DNA of 34,119 bases from CAYOSU01 sp964406735 (GTDB lineage Bacteria > Bacillota > Clostridia > Christensenellales > CAMQZB01). The DNA lies in contig CAYOSU010000015.1 of NCBI GenBank assembly GCA_964406735.1, positions 1-34,119 of the forward strand. The letters run 5' to 3'. The notes under the pieces are model-generated. The model saw only the letters and a list, made by a program, of their open reading frames with translations, was not told the origin of the DNA and searched no databases. The translations under genes and the position numbers were made by a program. Each line of letters opens with the position of its first letter. Positions within the stretch are counted from its first letter, which is position 1. This document shows, in pieces, positions 5,950 through 13,627 of this stretch.

Positions 5950-8430
5950 ATGGCAATGTTTGTATATAAGCCGAAAAAGTACGACCCGTATATTATCGAC
6001 GGAAGACTCGGAATGTTTGCTAAGTGCGACAGACCCTTAGAGATAATGACAAGCAAGCTTGTCGCAAAGGACGGCTACGGCGAGGTATACGTAGACGGTG
6101 AGCTTCTTCCCAAGGGCGTAGCGTTCAAGATCCCGATGGCTCCGATGCCTTTTTTGGAGATCCCGTTCGGACTTTTAGGCACCGAAAAGGGCAAGACCTA
6201 CACCGTTGAGCTCAAAAACTTCAAGGCGGAGGACGGTTCGAGCTTCCCCGACACGAAGTTTGAGGTAACTGTCGGCGAAGAGAAAAAGCAGGATAAAGCG
6301 TACGCAGCGCACGACGATATAGCAAAGACCGTCGCTAGCGAGGGCATGGTGCTTTTGAAAAACGACGGCGTATTGCCTCTTGAAAAGGATGCGCATATCG
6401 CTTTGTGCGGCGATTACAAGACCTTCCGCTTGGCGGCAACGGGCGCAGGCGCAATAAATCCGAGATGGGCACCCTCCTTTCTGGACGCACTCAAAAACAA
6501 CAGCGAACTCACGGTTGATGACAACGCCGATACCGCACTTTATTTCATCACGAGATCGTCAGGCGAGGGCGTAGACAATAGACCTATAAAGGGACAGTAT
6601 TATTTGCGTGACGATGAAAAAGCGGCGATAGAGGAGACGTTGAAGTCCCATAAAAAGACCGTTCTTGTCATAAATTCAGGCTATCCCATAGAGATGGGCT
6701 GGCTTAAAAAACAGCCGTTTTCTGCGATAATAACGGTAGGCTTTTCGGGCATGCTCGGAGCGTACGCCTTGACCGAGATATTGGACGGAAGAGTCAACCC
6801 CTCTGGTAAGCTTCCCGACACGTGGGCAAATGATTACTTCGACCACCCGTCGGCAAATAACTTTGTAAATATCATGGACGCCGACACCCTTTTCCTTGAC
6901 GATTCAATGGAAAAAGGCGCACACGTTTTCTACGAAGAGGGAATATATGTCGGTTACAGATACTTCGATACCTTCGGAAAGGAGGTCGCATACCCCTTTG
7001 CTCACGGACTTTCCTACACGGAGTTTTCTCACAAAGCGGAAAATATAGCTTATAACGACGGCAAAGTTACGCTCAAAGTAACGAGCGAAAACGTCGGAAA
7101 AGTCGCAGGAAAGGATGTAATAACTCTCTTTATCGGGCTTCCCGAGGGCGACTGTCCCAAGAAAGTGTTCGTAGACTTTGATAAGACTGAAGTTTTATCC
7201 GCAGGCGACAAGCAGACGTTTGAGTTTGCGGTAGACGAAAAACGCTTTGCAAGCTACGACGAGGCGGAATCGGCTTTCGTATTGGAAAAAGGCGACTACA
7301 CCGTATATGTCGGCGGAAGCGTCGAGAGCGCAGAAAAGGTAGGCTCGTTCACGCTTAACGAGAGAAAGACCGTCAAAAAGGTAGAGAGCTTCAATAAGCC
7401 CTTAGAGGAGATGACTGTTCTAAGAAAGGGCGGCGAGCTTCCGAAAGGCAAGACCGAAATGGTCGATATGAAGGACAGAATAACCGTCCATGCGGAAAGA
7501 AAACCCTTCGAGAGAGAGGAGCTTCCAAAATATAGCGGCAAGAAGATAAAATTTGCCGACGTCAAGAACGACAGGAGCTTGCTTAAAGACTTCGTCGCAC
7601 AGATGACGGAAAAGGAGCTATGCTTCTTCAACGTCTGCGGCGGTGCGCAGTGGGGCTTAGGCGACGGCACGGCAGGCAGAGTAAGTAAGTACGCAAAATT
7701 GGGCGTTCCCGAGCTCAAATGCTCGGATGGCAACACGGGCGTAAACATCAAAAAGCCCAATATCGGCTTCCCGTCGAGCAACACCGTATGTGCAACGTTC
7801 AACAAAAATGCGGCGTACATGGTCGGCAAGACGATAGCCGAAGAGTCGGTAGAGAACGGCATAAGCATAAATTTGGGACCTGCGCTCAATCTGCACAGAA
7901 ATATCCTCTGCGGCAGACACCCCGAATACTTCTCCGAAGACCCGATTTTGGCAGGCGTAATGGCAGGCTGGCACGCAAAGGGCTTGGAAGAGAACGGCAT
8001 CAAGTCGTGCTACAAGCACCTCTTTGCCAACGGCAGCGAATTGGAGAGAAAGTCAAGCCACTCCATAATCCCGGAACGTGCTTTGAGAGAGCTGTATTTC
8101 AAGGCGTTCGAGACTGCGTTCGAGACGTTCAAGGCTTCCACCGTAATGACAAGCTACAACCCCGTAAACGGCATATATCCCGCAGAAAACAAGGAGCTTT
8201 TGCAAGACCTTTTGAGGGACGAATGGGGCTTCGACGGCTTCATTATGACCGATTGGGACTCCTACAAGACGGTAGACCCCGTCGAGTGTGCGATAGCAGG
8301 TAACTGCTTCCTGACCCCGGGCAGCAAAGACCACGTAAAACAGCTCGAAAAAGCCGTCAAAGAGGGAAGACTCAAAAAAGCAACCTTACAGGATAACGTC
8401 TACCACATCTTCGACGTCATGACAAGATAA
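5950..8430 (+). CDS. Glycoside hydrolase family 3 enzyme with inverted domain order
   Basis: 826 residues after AAGGAG at a spacing of 10 nt. GH3 enzymes are retaining exo-glycosidases, commonly beta-glucosidases. The domains run backwards relative to the common order: a novel-looking N-terminal region (1-115), the alpha/beta (GH3_C) domain (~125-350, with SSGEGVDNR and YEEGIYVGYRYFDTFGKEV), a fibronectin-III-like domain (~365-470), then the TIM-barrel GH3_N domain (~545-820). The barrel keeps HRNILCGRHPEYFSEDP, the KH box in YKHLFANGSE and the nucleophile D768 in GFIMTDWDSY. The probable acid/base is E206 in SSGEG. All key residues are present, so it should be active. Inverted GH3 enzymes are known from rumen Clostridia. 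There is no signal peptide, so it probably cleaves imported oligosaccharides. The substrate cannot be read from the sequence. Confidence 0.93.
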   Translation: MAMFVYKPKKYDPYIIDGRLGMFAKCDRPLEIMTSKLVAKDGYGEVYVDGELLPKGVAFKIPMAPMPFLEIPFGLLGTEKGKTYTVELKNFKAEDGSSFPDTKFEVTVGEEKKQDKAYAAHDDIAKTVASEGMVLLKNDGVLPLEKDAHIALCGDYKTFRLAATGAGAINPRWAPSFLDALKNNSELTVDDNADTALYFITRSSGEGVDNRPIKGQYYLRDDEKAAIEETLKSHKKTVLVINSGYPIEMGWLKKQPFSAIITVGFSGMLGAYALTEILDGRVNPSGKLPDTWANDYFDHPSANNFVNIMDADTLFLDDSMEKGAHVFYEEGIYVGYRYFDTFGKEVAYPFAHGLSYTEFSHKAENIAYNDGKVTLKVTSENVGKVAGKDVITLFIGLPEGDCPKKVFVDFDKTEVLSAGDKQTFEFAVDEKRFASYDEAESAFVLEKGDYTVYVGGSVESAEKVGSFTLNERKTVKKVESFNKPLEEMTVLRKGGELPKGKTEMVDMKDRITVHAERKPFEREELPKYSGKKIKFADVKNDRSLLKDFVAQMTEKELCFFNVCGGAQWGLGDGTAGRVSKYAKLGVPELKCSDGNTGVNIKKPNIGFPSSNTVCATFNKNAAYMVGKTIAEESVENGISINLGPALNLHRNILCGRHPEYFSEDPILAGVMAGWHAKGLEENGIKSCYKHLFANGSELERKSSHSIIPERALRELYFKAFETAFETFKASTVMTSYNPVNGIYPAENKELLQDLLRDEWGFDGFIMTDWDSYKTVDPVECAIAGNCFLTPGSKDHVKQLEKAVKEGRLKKATLQDNVYHIFDVMTR

Positions 8431-8660
8431 CAAACTATTATTGATCGTCATATAAAAACAGTAGATGACTTTCAAACAAGTTATTTTGTTGCTTAGCGTG
8501 TATCAACAAAAAAAACATAAACCACGAAAAATCATAATAAAAATGATCTGTCGTTAAAACATTGTTTAATAGTTTTGTTGTTATACAAGAAATTAATAGT
8601 TTAATAATTTTGTTTTTGCGCAAAAAAACAAAAACAATAACCCCAAAACAAAATCACACA
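8431..8660. other. AT-rich gap with loose inverted repeats, no gene seen
   Basis: This stretch after the GH3 stop codon is very AT-rich. It contains repeated taatagttt-type words and an inverted repeat (ttgttttt / aaaaacaa) around ttttgcgcaaaa at about 8607-8637. I see no ribosome site with a credible frame. It may be a long 3' untranslated region leading to the terminator at 8666. Confidence 0.4.
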
Positions 8661-8665
8661 CAAAA

Positions 8666-8690
8666 AGCCTCGGTTATCCGAGGCTTTTTT
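8666..8690 (+). terminator. Terminator downstream of the GH3 gene
   Basis: A perfect 8-bp GC-rich stem (agcctcgg / ccgaggct) with loop ttat and a run of six T. It lies 235 nt after the GH3 stop, so the transcript would have a long 3' untranslated region. Confidence 0.85.
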
Positions 8691-8765
8691 AATAAAATAA
8701 TAAATACCGATCCGTATAGCGGTAGGCTTACTCCCGTCGCAGTCTAAATAAAATGCAAACCTTGT

Positions 8766-8819
8766 GAAAGGCTCCTTTGTGTAAAGGGAGCTGTCGTTGA
8801 AGTGTACTTCGGGATTGTC
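8766..8819. repeat. Intergenic palindromic repeat, family 1 (copy a)
   Basis: It starts with the shared block gaaaggctcctttgtgtaaa followed by gggagctgtc (an imperfect hairpin), then a variable hairpin (gaagt / acttc) and the shared end gggattgtc. Other copies are at 22986, 27740 (decayed), 29269 and 34072. Upstream flanks are also related (tctaaataaaa...gcaaacc). The right-hand gactga of other copies is missing here. Confidence 0.85.
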
Positions 8820-8905
8820 TAATACACTAACTATTTCCTCAAACTCTGGATAGAATCCAAAACCTCATTCCTCTAAAATTCTGTTAATAACAGAATCTAT
8901 ATAAA

Positions 8906-8965
8906 AAGCCTCCTCATGCAAAAGGGAGGTGGCTCGGCACTAAAATGCCGAGCCGGTAGGATCGC
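8906..8965. repeat. Intergenic palindromic repeat, family 2 (copy a)
   Basis: A 60-nt element with two hairpins: an imperfect cctcc...ggagg, then the perfect ggctcggca / tgccgagcc with loop ctaaaa. It is near-identical to 33421-33480. The preceding segment (actctggatagaatcc, ctaaaattctgttaa) is also shared with the other intergenic regions, so families 1 and 2 form a composite. Confidence 0.85.
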
Positions 8966-9041
8966 AACTACCGCAATTTTTACTCTCAAACTCTGGATAG
9001 AATCCAAACCTCATACCCCTAAAAACTCAAACTCCTTGCGC

Positions 9042-9335
9042 TCAAATGATAGTATCCCGTTTTCTCTTTTTCTCTTCCTTAGCGTATTCGAGCGAAAGGT
9101 ACGCAAAATCGACGCTTTCGACGAAATCCCTCGGCAAGAACTTAACGAAGGAGAATTCCTTAAAGTTATTGACGTGATAGGGAAGGATAGCAGGCGTCGC
9201 GACGTCCAGCTTTTCGCATATCTCGACCATATAGTCAAAGAAGTGTCGTCCGTCGAAAGTCCCCTCGTTTACGTAAAGATAGTCCTTTCTGATGTGCCTG
9301 TTTTCGTCTATAATTTTCGCCCAGATCTTGAACAT
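9042..9335 (-). CDS. Small uncharacterised protein (97 aa)
   Basis: 97 residues starting MFKIWAKIIDENRHIRKD, with the ATG 2 nt after GGCGGGCGG; a longer upstream frame overlaps the promoter and is not supported. I do not recognise the family. The N-terminal part looks like short beta strands, followed by a helix (HFFDYMVEICEKLDV) and a very basic tail (EEKKRKRD). No transmembrane segment or signal peptide is visible. It has its own good promoter (9375-9403), back to back with the rex promoter, so redox control is conceivable. Confidence 0.65.
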   Translation of the reverse strand: MFKIWAKIIDENRHIRKDYLYVNEGTFDGRHFFDYMVEICEKLDVATPAILPYHVNNFKEFSFVKFLPRDFVESVDFAYLSLEYAKEEKKRKRDTII

Positions 9336-9374
9336 AACCGCCCGCCTTAAAAATATTGTTGCCGTATCTTTCTC

Positions 9375-9403
9375 ATAATACACGAAAAAACGCCTTTTTG
9401 CAA
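9375..9403 (-). promoter_or_regulatory. Promoter of the 97-aa gene
   Basis: Minus strand TTGCAA (9403-9398), a 17-nt spacer and TATTAT (9380-9375). Its -35 is separated by a single base from the -35 of the divergent rex promoter. Confidence 0.7.
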
Positions 9404-9404
9404 C

Positions 9405-9440
9405 TTTACAAAGCGGCTGATTTGTGATAAAATATTCCAA
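9405..9440 (+). promoter_or_regulatory. rex promoter with candidate Rex operator
   Basis: TTTACA (9405-9410), a 17-nt spacer and TAAAAT (9428-9433). Overlapping the -10 is TTGTGATAAAATATTCCAA (9422-9440). It matches the known Rex site TTGTGAAATAATTTCACAA at all six bases of the left half and four of six in the right half. Autoregulation by Rex is well known in Gram-positive bacteria, so the position fits. The right half is degenerate. Confidence 0.6.
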
Positions 9441-9463
9441 ATAACATTTTTTAAGGCGATAAC

Positions 9464-10102
9464 ATGAAAGCAAACGAAAGCGGGATACCGGAAGCGGTCG
9501 TAAGGCGACTTCCGAAATACTACAAACTACTCACCGACCTGCAAAGCGAGGGGATAAAAAAGGTCTCGTCGGGGACAATATCGGAGCGACTTCACTTAAC
9601 GGCAAGTCAGGTTCGTCAAGACCTTTCTCATTTTGGGGGCTTCGGCTTGCAGGGCTACGGCTACAACGTAGAGACCCTTCGTGACGAAGTAAAGTCCATT
9701 TTGGGACTTACCCGTGAATACAACGTCGTCGTAGTAGGCGTCGGACGCATCGGCCATGCGATAGCAAACTACCGCGGCTTTGCCAAGCACGGAATGAGGG
9801 TAACGGCGGTATTCGACATAAATACCGACGGCATAAGAGTCCCCGACGGCGTAGAGATATACGACGTTTCCAGACTTTCCGAATACGCAAAAACGCATAG
9901 CGTAGATATCTTAGTCATTACGACGAGAGAAGGACCTTGCGAGGAGATAGCCAACGTCGCAAAGGAGTGCAAGATTCCTGCGATCTGGAACTTTGCGCAC
10001 AAGGAGATATTCCCGACCGAGGACACGGCGGTCGAGAACATAAATTTGAACGACAGCTTGTTTGCGCTCACCTATATGATGAATAATAAAGGCAAGCAAT
10101 AA
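9464..10102 (+). CDS. rex: Redox-sensing transcriptional repressor Rex
   Basis: 212 residues. Rex senses the NADH/NAD+ ratio and represses fermentation and respiration genes when NADH is low. The N-terminal winged helix covers about 1-80 (PEAVVRRLPKYYKLL, SSGTISERLHLTASQVRQDL, FGGFGLQGYGYNV). The Rossmann NAD(H)-binding domain follows with VVVGVGRIGHAI at about 88-99 and ends in the domain-swapping C-terminal helix. AAGGCG precedes the ATG. It heads a same-strand cluster with lrp, an aminotransferase and a DUF362/ferredoxin gene, and a candidate Rex site overlaps its own promoter. All hallmark residues appear intact. Confidence 0.96.
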   Translation: MKANESGIPEAVVRRLPKYYKLLTDLQSEGIKKVSSGTISERLHLTASQVRQDLSHFGGFGLQGYGYNVETLRDEVKSILGLTREYNVVVVGVGRIGHAIANYRGFAKHGMRVTAVFDINTDGIRVPDGVEIYDVSRLSEYAKTHSVDILVITTREGPCEEIANVAKECKIPAIWNFAHKEIFPTEDTAVENINLNDSLFALTYMMNNKGKQ

Positions 10103-10127
10103 AAAAACATACGAAAAGGAGAAGACC

Positions 10128-10613
10128 ATGGAGCTTAAAAACGAGGTAATAAGGCTTTTGAAAGAGGATGCAAGATTCACGCCCAAGCAGATGGCGTCGA
10201 TACTTTCCGTCGAAGAGGACGAGGTTCGCAAGACGGTGCACGAGCTTGAAAACAGCGGCGTCATAGTAAAGTACCGTGCCGTACTCAACCACGACAAGCT
10301 TGACGAAAAATACGTCGAAGCGCTCGTTGAGATAAAGGTCAACCCCCAGAAAGCCAAGGGATACGACCATATAGCCGAGATGCTCGTGCAGTTCCCGGAG
10401 ATAAAGAGCCTGTACTTGTTTTCGGGCGGATTTGACTTTGCGATGTTCGTAGAGGGCAAGTCCTTGCGTGACGTAGCCTTTTTCGTCAACGAGAGGCTTT
10501 CGGTCTTAGATTGCGTCTCGTCCACGACGACCAACTTCGTGCTCAAAAAATACAAGTCGGAGGGCTTACCGCTTTGCGACTTTGACGAACCCGAGAGATT
10601 AGAGATTTTTTAA
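10128..10613 (+). CDS. Lrp/AsnC-family transcriptional regulator
   Basis: 161 residues after a good AAGGAG. An N-terminal helix-turn-helix (about 3-55, RFTPKQMASILSVEEDEVRK) is followed by an effector-binding RAM domain (about 65-140, with YVEALVEIKV and YLFSGGFDFAMFV). This family forms octameric or larger assemblies that sense amino acids. It shares the TAATG stop/start overlap with the aminotransferase, so it probably regulates, or is regulated with, that amino-acid enzyme. The ligand cannot be deduced. Confidence 0.92.
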   Translation: MELKNEVIRLLKEDARFTPKQMASILSVEEDEVRKTVHELENSGVIVKYRAVLNHDKLDEKYVEALVEIKVNPQKAKGYDHIAEMLVQFPEIKSLYLFSGGFDFAMFVEGKSLRDVAFFVNERLSVLDCVSSTTTNFVLKKYKSEGLPLCDFDEPERLEIF

Positions 10614-11800
10614 TGGACTATTCAAAGTATATAAGCAAAAATGCGGCGGAGCTAAAACCGTCCGGCATAAGAAAGTTCTTTGACTTAGCGGCAAAGATGG
10701 AGGGCGTCATCTCCTTAGGCGTCGGCGAGCCAGATTTCGTAACGGACTTCGGCATAAGGCAGGCGGCGATATACTCCCTTCAGAAAGGCAGAACGCAATA
10801 TACCGCCAACGCAGGTCTGATAGAGCTAAGGCGTGAGATATCGAAGTACTTGGAAAACAGGTACTCCCTTCGCTATGCTCCCGAGTCCGAGATAATAGTG
10901 ACCGTCGGAGCAAGCGAGGGCATAGACCTTGCCCTTCGTGCGATAATAAACGTAGGCGACGAGGTGCTTATCCCCGACCCGTCTTACGTATCCTACGCTC
11001 CTTGCGTAAAGCTCTCGTCGGGCGTTCCCGTCCCCGTAGAGTGCAGGTTTGATGAAGAATTCGTGCTGACGGCAAAGGCGATAGAGGAAAAGATAACGGA
11101 ACGCACCAAGGCGATCATCGTGCCCTACCCCAACAACCCGACAGGCTCCGTAATGACGAAGCCGCAGTTAGAGGAGATAGCCAAAGTAATAAAAAAACAC
11201 GATCTTATCGTCATAACGGACGAGATATACTCCGAGCTCACGTTCAACGGCACGCATACGTCGATAGCGTCGATAGAGGGCATGCGAGAGCGCACGATAT
11301 ACATCAACGGCTTTTCCAAGGCATTTGCGATGACAGGCTGGCGAGTAGGCTATATCTGCGCACCGAAAGAGCTTATATCGCCGATATATAAGATACATCA
11401 ATACTGCATCATGTGCGCCCCGTCGATGAGCCAATATGCGGCTTTGGAAGCGCTCAAAGAGGGCAGAAGCGACGGTTATCAGGTAATAAAGTACATGCTC
11501 GAGCAATACGATTTAAGGCGCAAATATCTCTACGCCTTTTTCAAGGAGATAGGCATGGACGTCTTCGAGCCGAAGGGAGCGTTCTACATCTTCCCGTCCA
11601 CGCAAAGCTTTGGAATAAGCGGCGACGAGTTTGCCGAAAAGCTTCTTGAAAAGCAGAAAGTTGCGGTAGTCCCGGGCAGTGCGTTCGGCGAAAGCGGCAG
11701 AAATAACGTAAGAATCTCGTACGCATACTCGATGAATTCGCTTGAAAATGCGTGCGGAAAAATAAGAGCGTTCGTAGAGGGTAAACAATGGAAAGAGTAA
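10613..11800 (+). CDS. PLP-dependent class I/II aminotransferase
   Basis: 395 residues, fold-type I aminotransferase of the AspC/PatA-like group. It transfers an amino group between an amino acid and a 2-oxo acid. PLP-binding marks are PNNPTG at 173-178, D203 and Y206 in ITDEIYSE, and the Schiff-base lysine K236 in GFSKAFAMTGWRVGY. A substrate-carboxylate Arg lies near the end (NNVRISYA). The start codon overlaps the lrp stop (TAATG), and the 3' end overlaps the next gene by 13 nt. Candidates for the substrate are aspartate, alanine or aromatic amino acids; the sequence alone does not decide. Confidence 0.93.
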   Translation: MDYSKYISKNAAELKPSGIRKFFDLAAKMEGVISLGVGEPDFVTDFGIRQAAIYSLQKGRTQYTANAGLIELRREISKYLENRYSLRYAPESEIIVTVGASEGIDLALRAIINVGDEVLIPDPSYVSYAPCVKLSSGVPVPVECRFDEEFVLTAKAIEEKITERTKAIIVPYPNNPTGSVMTKPQLEEIAKVIKKHDLIVITDEIYSELTFNGTHTSIASIEGMRERTIYINGFSKAFAMTGWRVGYICAPKELISPIYKIHQYCIMCAPSMSQYAALEALKEGRSDGYQVIKYMLEQYDLRRKYLYAFFKEIGMDVFEPKGAFYIFPSTQSFGISGDEFAEKLLEKQKVAVVPGSAFGESGRNNVRISYAYSMNSLENACGKIRAFVEGKQWKE

Positions 11801-12942
11801 GCGTAAGAGGTTGCGAAAGCTACGATAAAAAGCTCGTCGAAGAGGCGGTAGAAAGGCTTTTTGACGACTTAAACGCAAACGAGCTGTTCAAAAAGGGCGA
11901 AAAGATACTCGTAAAAGCCAATCTTCTCAATAACTTCAAGGTAGATGCGGCGGTAACCACCGATCCGTCGGTAATAGAGGCTGTCTGCAAAAAGCTTATT
12001 AGCCTTGGCTGCGAACCGATAATAGGGGATAGCTCGGCAGGCTTTTTCAATCAAGGGCATATGACGAGCGTATATAAGACCTGCGGTATGACCAAGGCGG
12101 CGGAGGAGTCGGGCGCAAGGCTCAACGACGATTTCTCGACGGAGCAAGTAGTCTTCGAGGGCGGAAAGGTCGGCAAACGCTTCGAGGTAATAGGCGTTGT
12201 GCAAAAGGTGGACGGCATAGTCAACGTCGCAAAGCTGAAAACGCATAGGTTCACGATGTATACGGGTGCGACAAAAAACCTGTTCGGACTGATTCCCGGC
12301 ATGCAAAAGGTACAGCGCCACGCAGAATATAAGGTCGTACTGAAATTTACCGACTTTATCTTGGACGTCAACGAATATATGAAGCCAAAGATAAGATTAA
12401 ATCTCATCGACGGCGTCATAGGCATGGAGGGCGACGGACCGAGCGCAGGCGACCCTAAGAAATTGGGAGTCATGATAGCTTCAAGGTCGGCGTATGCGGC
12501 GGACGTTGCGGGAGTTACTGTAATAAACGGCAAGACCGAGAACTTCCCGCTTTTTTACGAGCTCAAAAAGAGAGATATAAAGCCCAACTCTCTTGAAGAC
12601 ATAGAGATAGTCGGCGACGGGATAGAAAACTTCGTCTGCAAGAGCTTCAAGCTTGTTCGGGACGACAGACTTTGGTGCAAAGAGGGCAACAGATCGGTAT
12701 TTTCGATATTGTACCCGATAAAGAAGTTCATAACACCTTATCCTACTGCCAAAAAGAGCGAGTGCAGGGGATGCGGCAGATGCGCCGAGCACTGCCCCGA
12801 AAAGGCGATAACGATGAAGGACGGCAAGGCGACCTTTGACTTAAATAAGTGTATAAGGTGCTATTGCTGTCAGGAGCTGTGTCCATATCACGTCGTCAAG
12901 GTAAAAAAGAAGCTGACGACAAAGATAATGGAGAAGATATAG
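11788..12942 (+). CDS. DUF362 protein with C-terminal 2[4Fe-4S] ferredoxin domain
   Basis: 384 residues. The DUF362 domain spans about 1-300 (KILVKANLLNNF near 40-51, VNVAKLKTHRFTMYTGATKN near 146-165). The C-terminus carries two complete 4Fe-4S motifs: C326-x2-C329-x2-C332-x3-C336-P and C355-x2-C358-x2-C361-x3-C365-P. It is probably a cytoplasmic iron-sulfur protein; the chemistry of DUF362 is not established. It starts inside the aminotransferase gene (13-nt overlap) after gagggt, so it is translationally linked to it. A redox protein under a Rex-headed operon makes physiological sense, but this is inference. Confidence 0.9.
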   Translation: MERVSVRGCESYDKKLVEEAVERLFDDLNANELFKKGEKILVKANLLNNFKVDAAVTTDPSVIEAVCKKLISLGCEPIIGDSSAGFFNQGHMTSVYKTCGMTKAAEESGARLNDDFSTEQVVFEGGKVGKRFEVIGVVQKVDGIVNVAKLKTHRFTMYTGATKNLFGLIPGMQKVQRHAEYKVVLKFTDFILDVNEYMKPKIRLNLIDGVIGMEGDGPSAGDPKKLGVMIASRSAYAADVAGVTVINGKTENFPLFYELKKRDIKPNSLEDIEIVGDGIENFVCKSFKLVRDDRLWCKEGNRSVFSILYPIKKFITPYPTAKKSECRGCGRCAEHCPEKAITMKDGKATFDLNKCIRCYCCQELCPYHVVKVKKKLTTKIMEKI

Positions 12943-12954
12943 CGGTATAAAAAC

Positions 12955-12983
12955 TTGACAAATATGTCAAATTGTGCTTTAAT
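12955..12983 (+). promoter_or_regulatory. Strong vegetative promoter upstream of greA
   Basis: TTGACA, a 17-nt spacer and TTTAAT, one mismatch from the ideal. It begins 12 nt after the DUF362 stop codon. Transcription should start at about 12990, inside the left arm of the hairpin at 12985-13046. Confidence 0.75.
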
Positions 12984-12984
12984 G

Positions 12985-13046
12985 TAACGGTAAAGTTTAA
13001 GGCTATGAGTATGCCCTTTTGCGGCATTCCTTGAATTTTACCGTTA
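12985..13046 (+). ncRNA. Large leader hairpin / possible small RNA before greA
   Basis: Two 18-nt arms (12985-13002 and 13029-13046) pair along their full length as RNA, with only two G-U wobbles. The 26-nt loop has its own small hairpin (atgcc / ggcat). The right arm is followed by TATATTTTTAG, which could work as a terminator. With a promoter immediately upstream, the product could be a roughly 60-nt RNA or an attenuating 5' leader of greA. I cannot assign a family. It could also terminate the rex operon. Confidence 0.5.
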
Positions 13047-13060
13047 TATTTTTAGTATTC

Positions 13061-13090
13061 TTTCTGCCTTAGATACGAAAAAGGCGGAAA
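13061..13090 (+). terminator. Second hairpin in the greA leader
   Basis: A 10-bp stem (tttctgcctt / aaggcggaaa, one wobble) with a 10-nt loop is followed by ttttattatttt. It could be a terminator or part of an alternative fold with the upstream hairpin. Confidence 0.4.
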
Positions 13091-13149
13091 TTTTATTATT
13101 TTATGTATTATGTATTGGAGCTAAAAAGGCTCTACGGAGGAATGTAAAA

Positions 13150-13620
13150 ATGGCAGAAAAGGTTATTCTAACGCAGCAAGGCTACGACGATCTTCAGGAG
13201 CAGCTCGACTATTACCGTGCGGTAAAAAGACACGAGGTTGCAGAGAGAATTAAGATAGCGAGAGAGTTCGGCGATCTTTCCGAGAATTCCGAATACGATG
13301 CGGCAAAGGAAGAGCAACGCCAGATCGAGAGCAAGATCTTTGAGATGGAGCAGCAGCTCAAGAACTGCGAGATACAGGAAGCTACCGCAAAGAACGTAGT
13401 TGCACTCGATAAGTTCGTAACGATAAAGATGGACGGCGGCGCTCCCGTCAGATATAAGATAGTCGACATTACGAAAGCCGATTTCTCCAAGGGCTATATC
13501 TCCAACGCTTCACCGGTCGGAGCTGCGCTCATGGGCAGAAAGGTCAAAGAAAAGCTCAGCGTAAAGACCCCCAAGGGCGTAAGACAGATAGAGATACTCA
13601 AGATAGAAGAAAAGGAGTAA
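13150..13620 (+). CDS. greA: Transcription elongation factor GreA
   Basis: 156 residues, the usual length. GreA enters the secondary channel of RNA polymerase and stimulates cleavage of backtracked transcripts. The N-terminal antiparallel coiled coil (about 8-75) carries the acidic tip FGDLSENSEYDAA (D42, E45), and the C-terminal FKBP-like domain includes SPVGAALMGRKVKEKLSV. The ribosome site CGGAGG precedes the start by 9 nt. A start-stop pair (ATGTAA) lies between them but is too close to the ribosome site to be used. The gene is followed 7 nt later by lysS, whose ribosome site overlaps the greA stop. Confidence 0.97.
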   Translation: MAEKVILTQQGYDDLQEQLDYYRAVKRHEVAERIKIAREFGDLSENSEYDAAKEEQRQIESKIFEMEQQLKNCEIQEATAKNVVALDKFVTIKMDGGAPVRYKIVDITKADFSKGYISNASPVGAALMGRKVKEKLSVKTPKGVRQIEILKIEEKE

Positions 13621-13627
13621 CCCTTTT

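Noticed and set aside
7296..8003. 235-codon frame antisense to the GH3 gene
   Set aside because: The GH3 frame has clear domain motifs; the antisense frame is Ser/Pro/Leu-rich as expected for a shadow.
13135..13150. ATGTAA minimal upstream frame as greA regulator
   Set aside because: Its ATG is one base from the ribosome site, too close for normal initiation.
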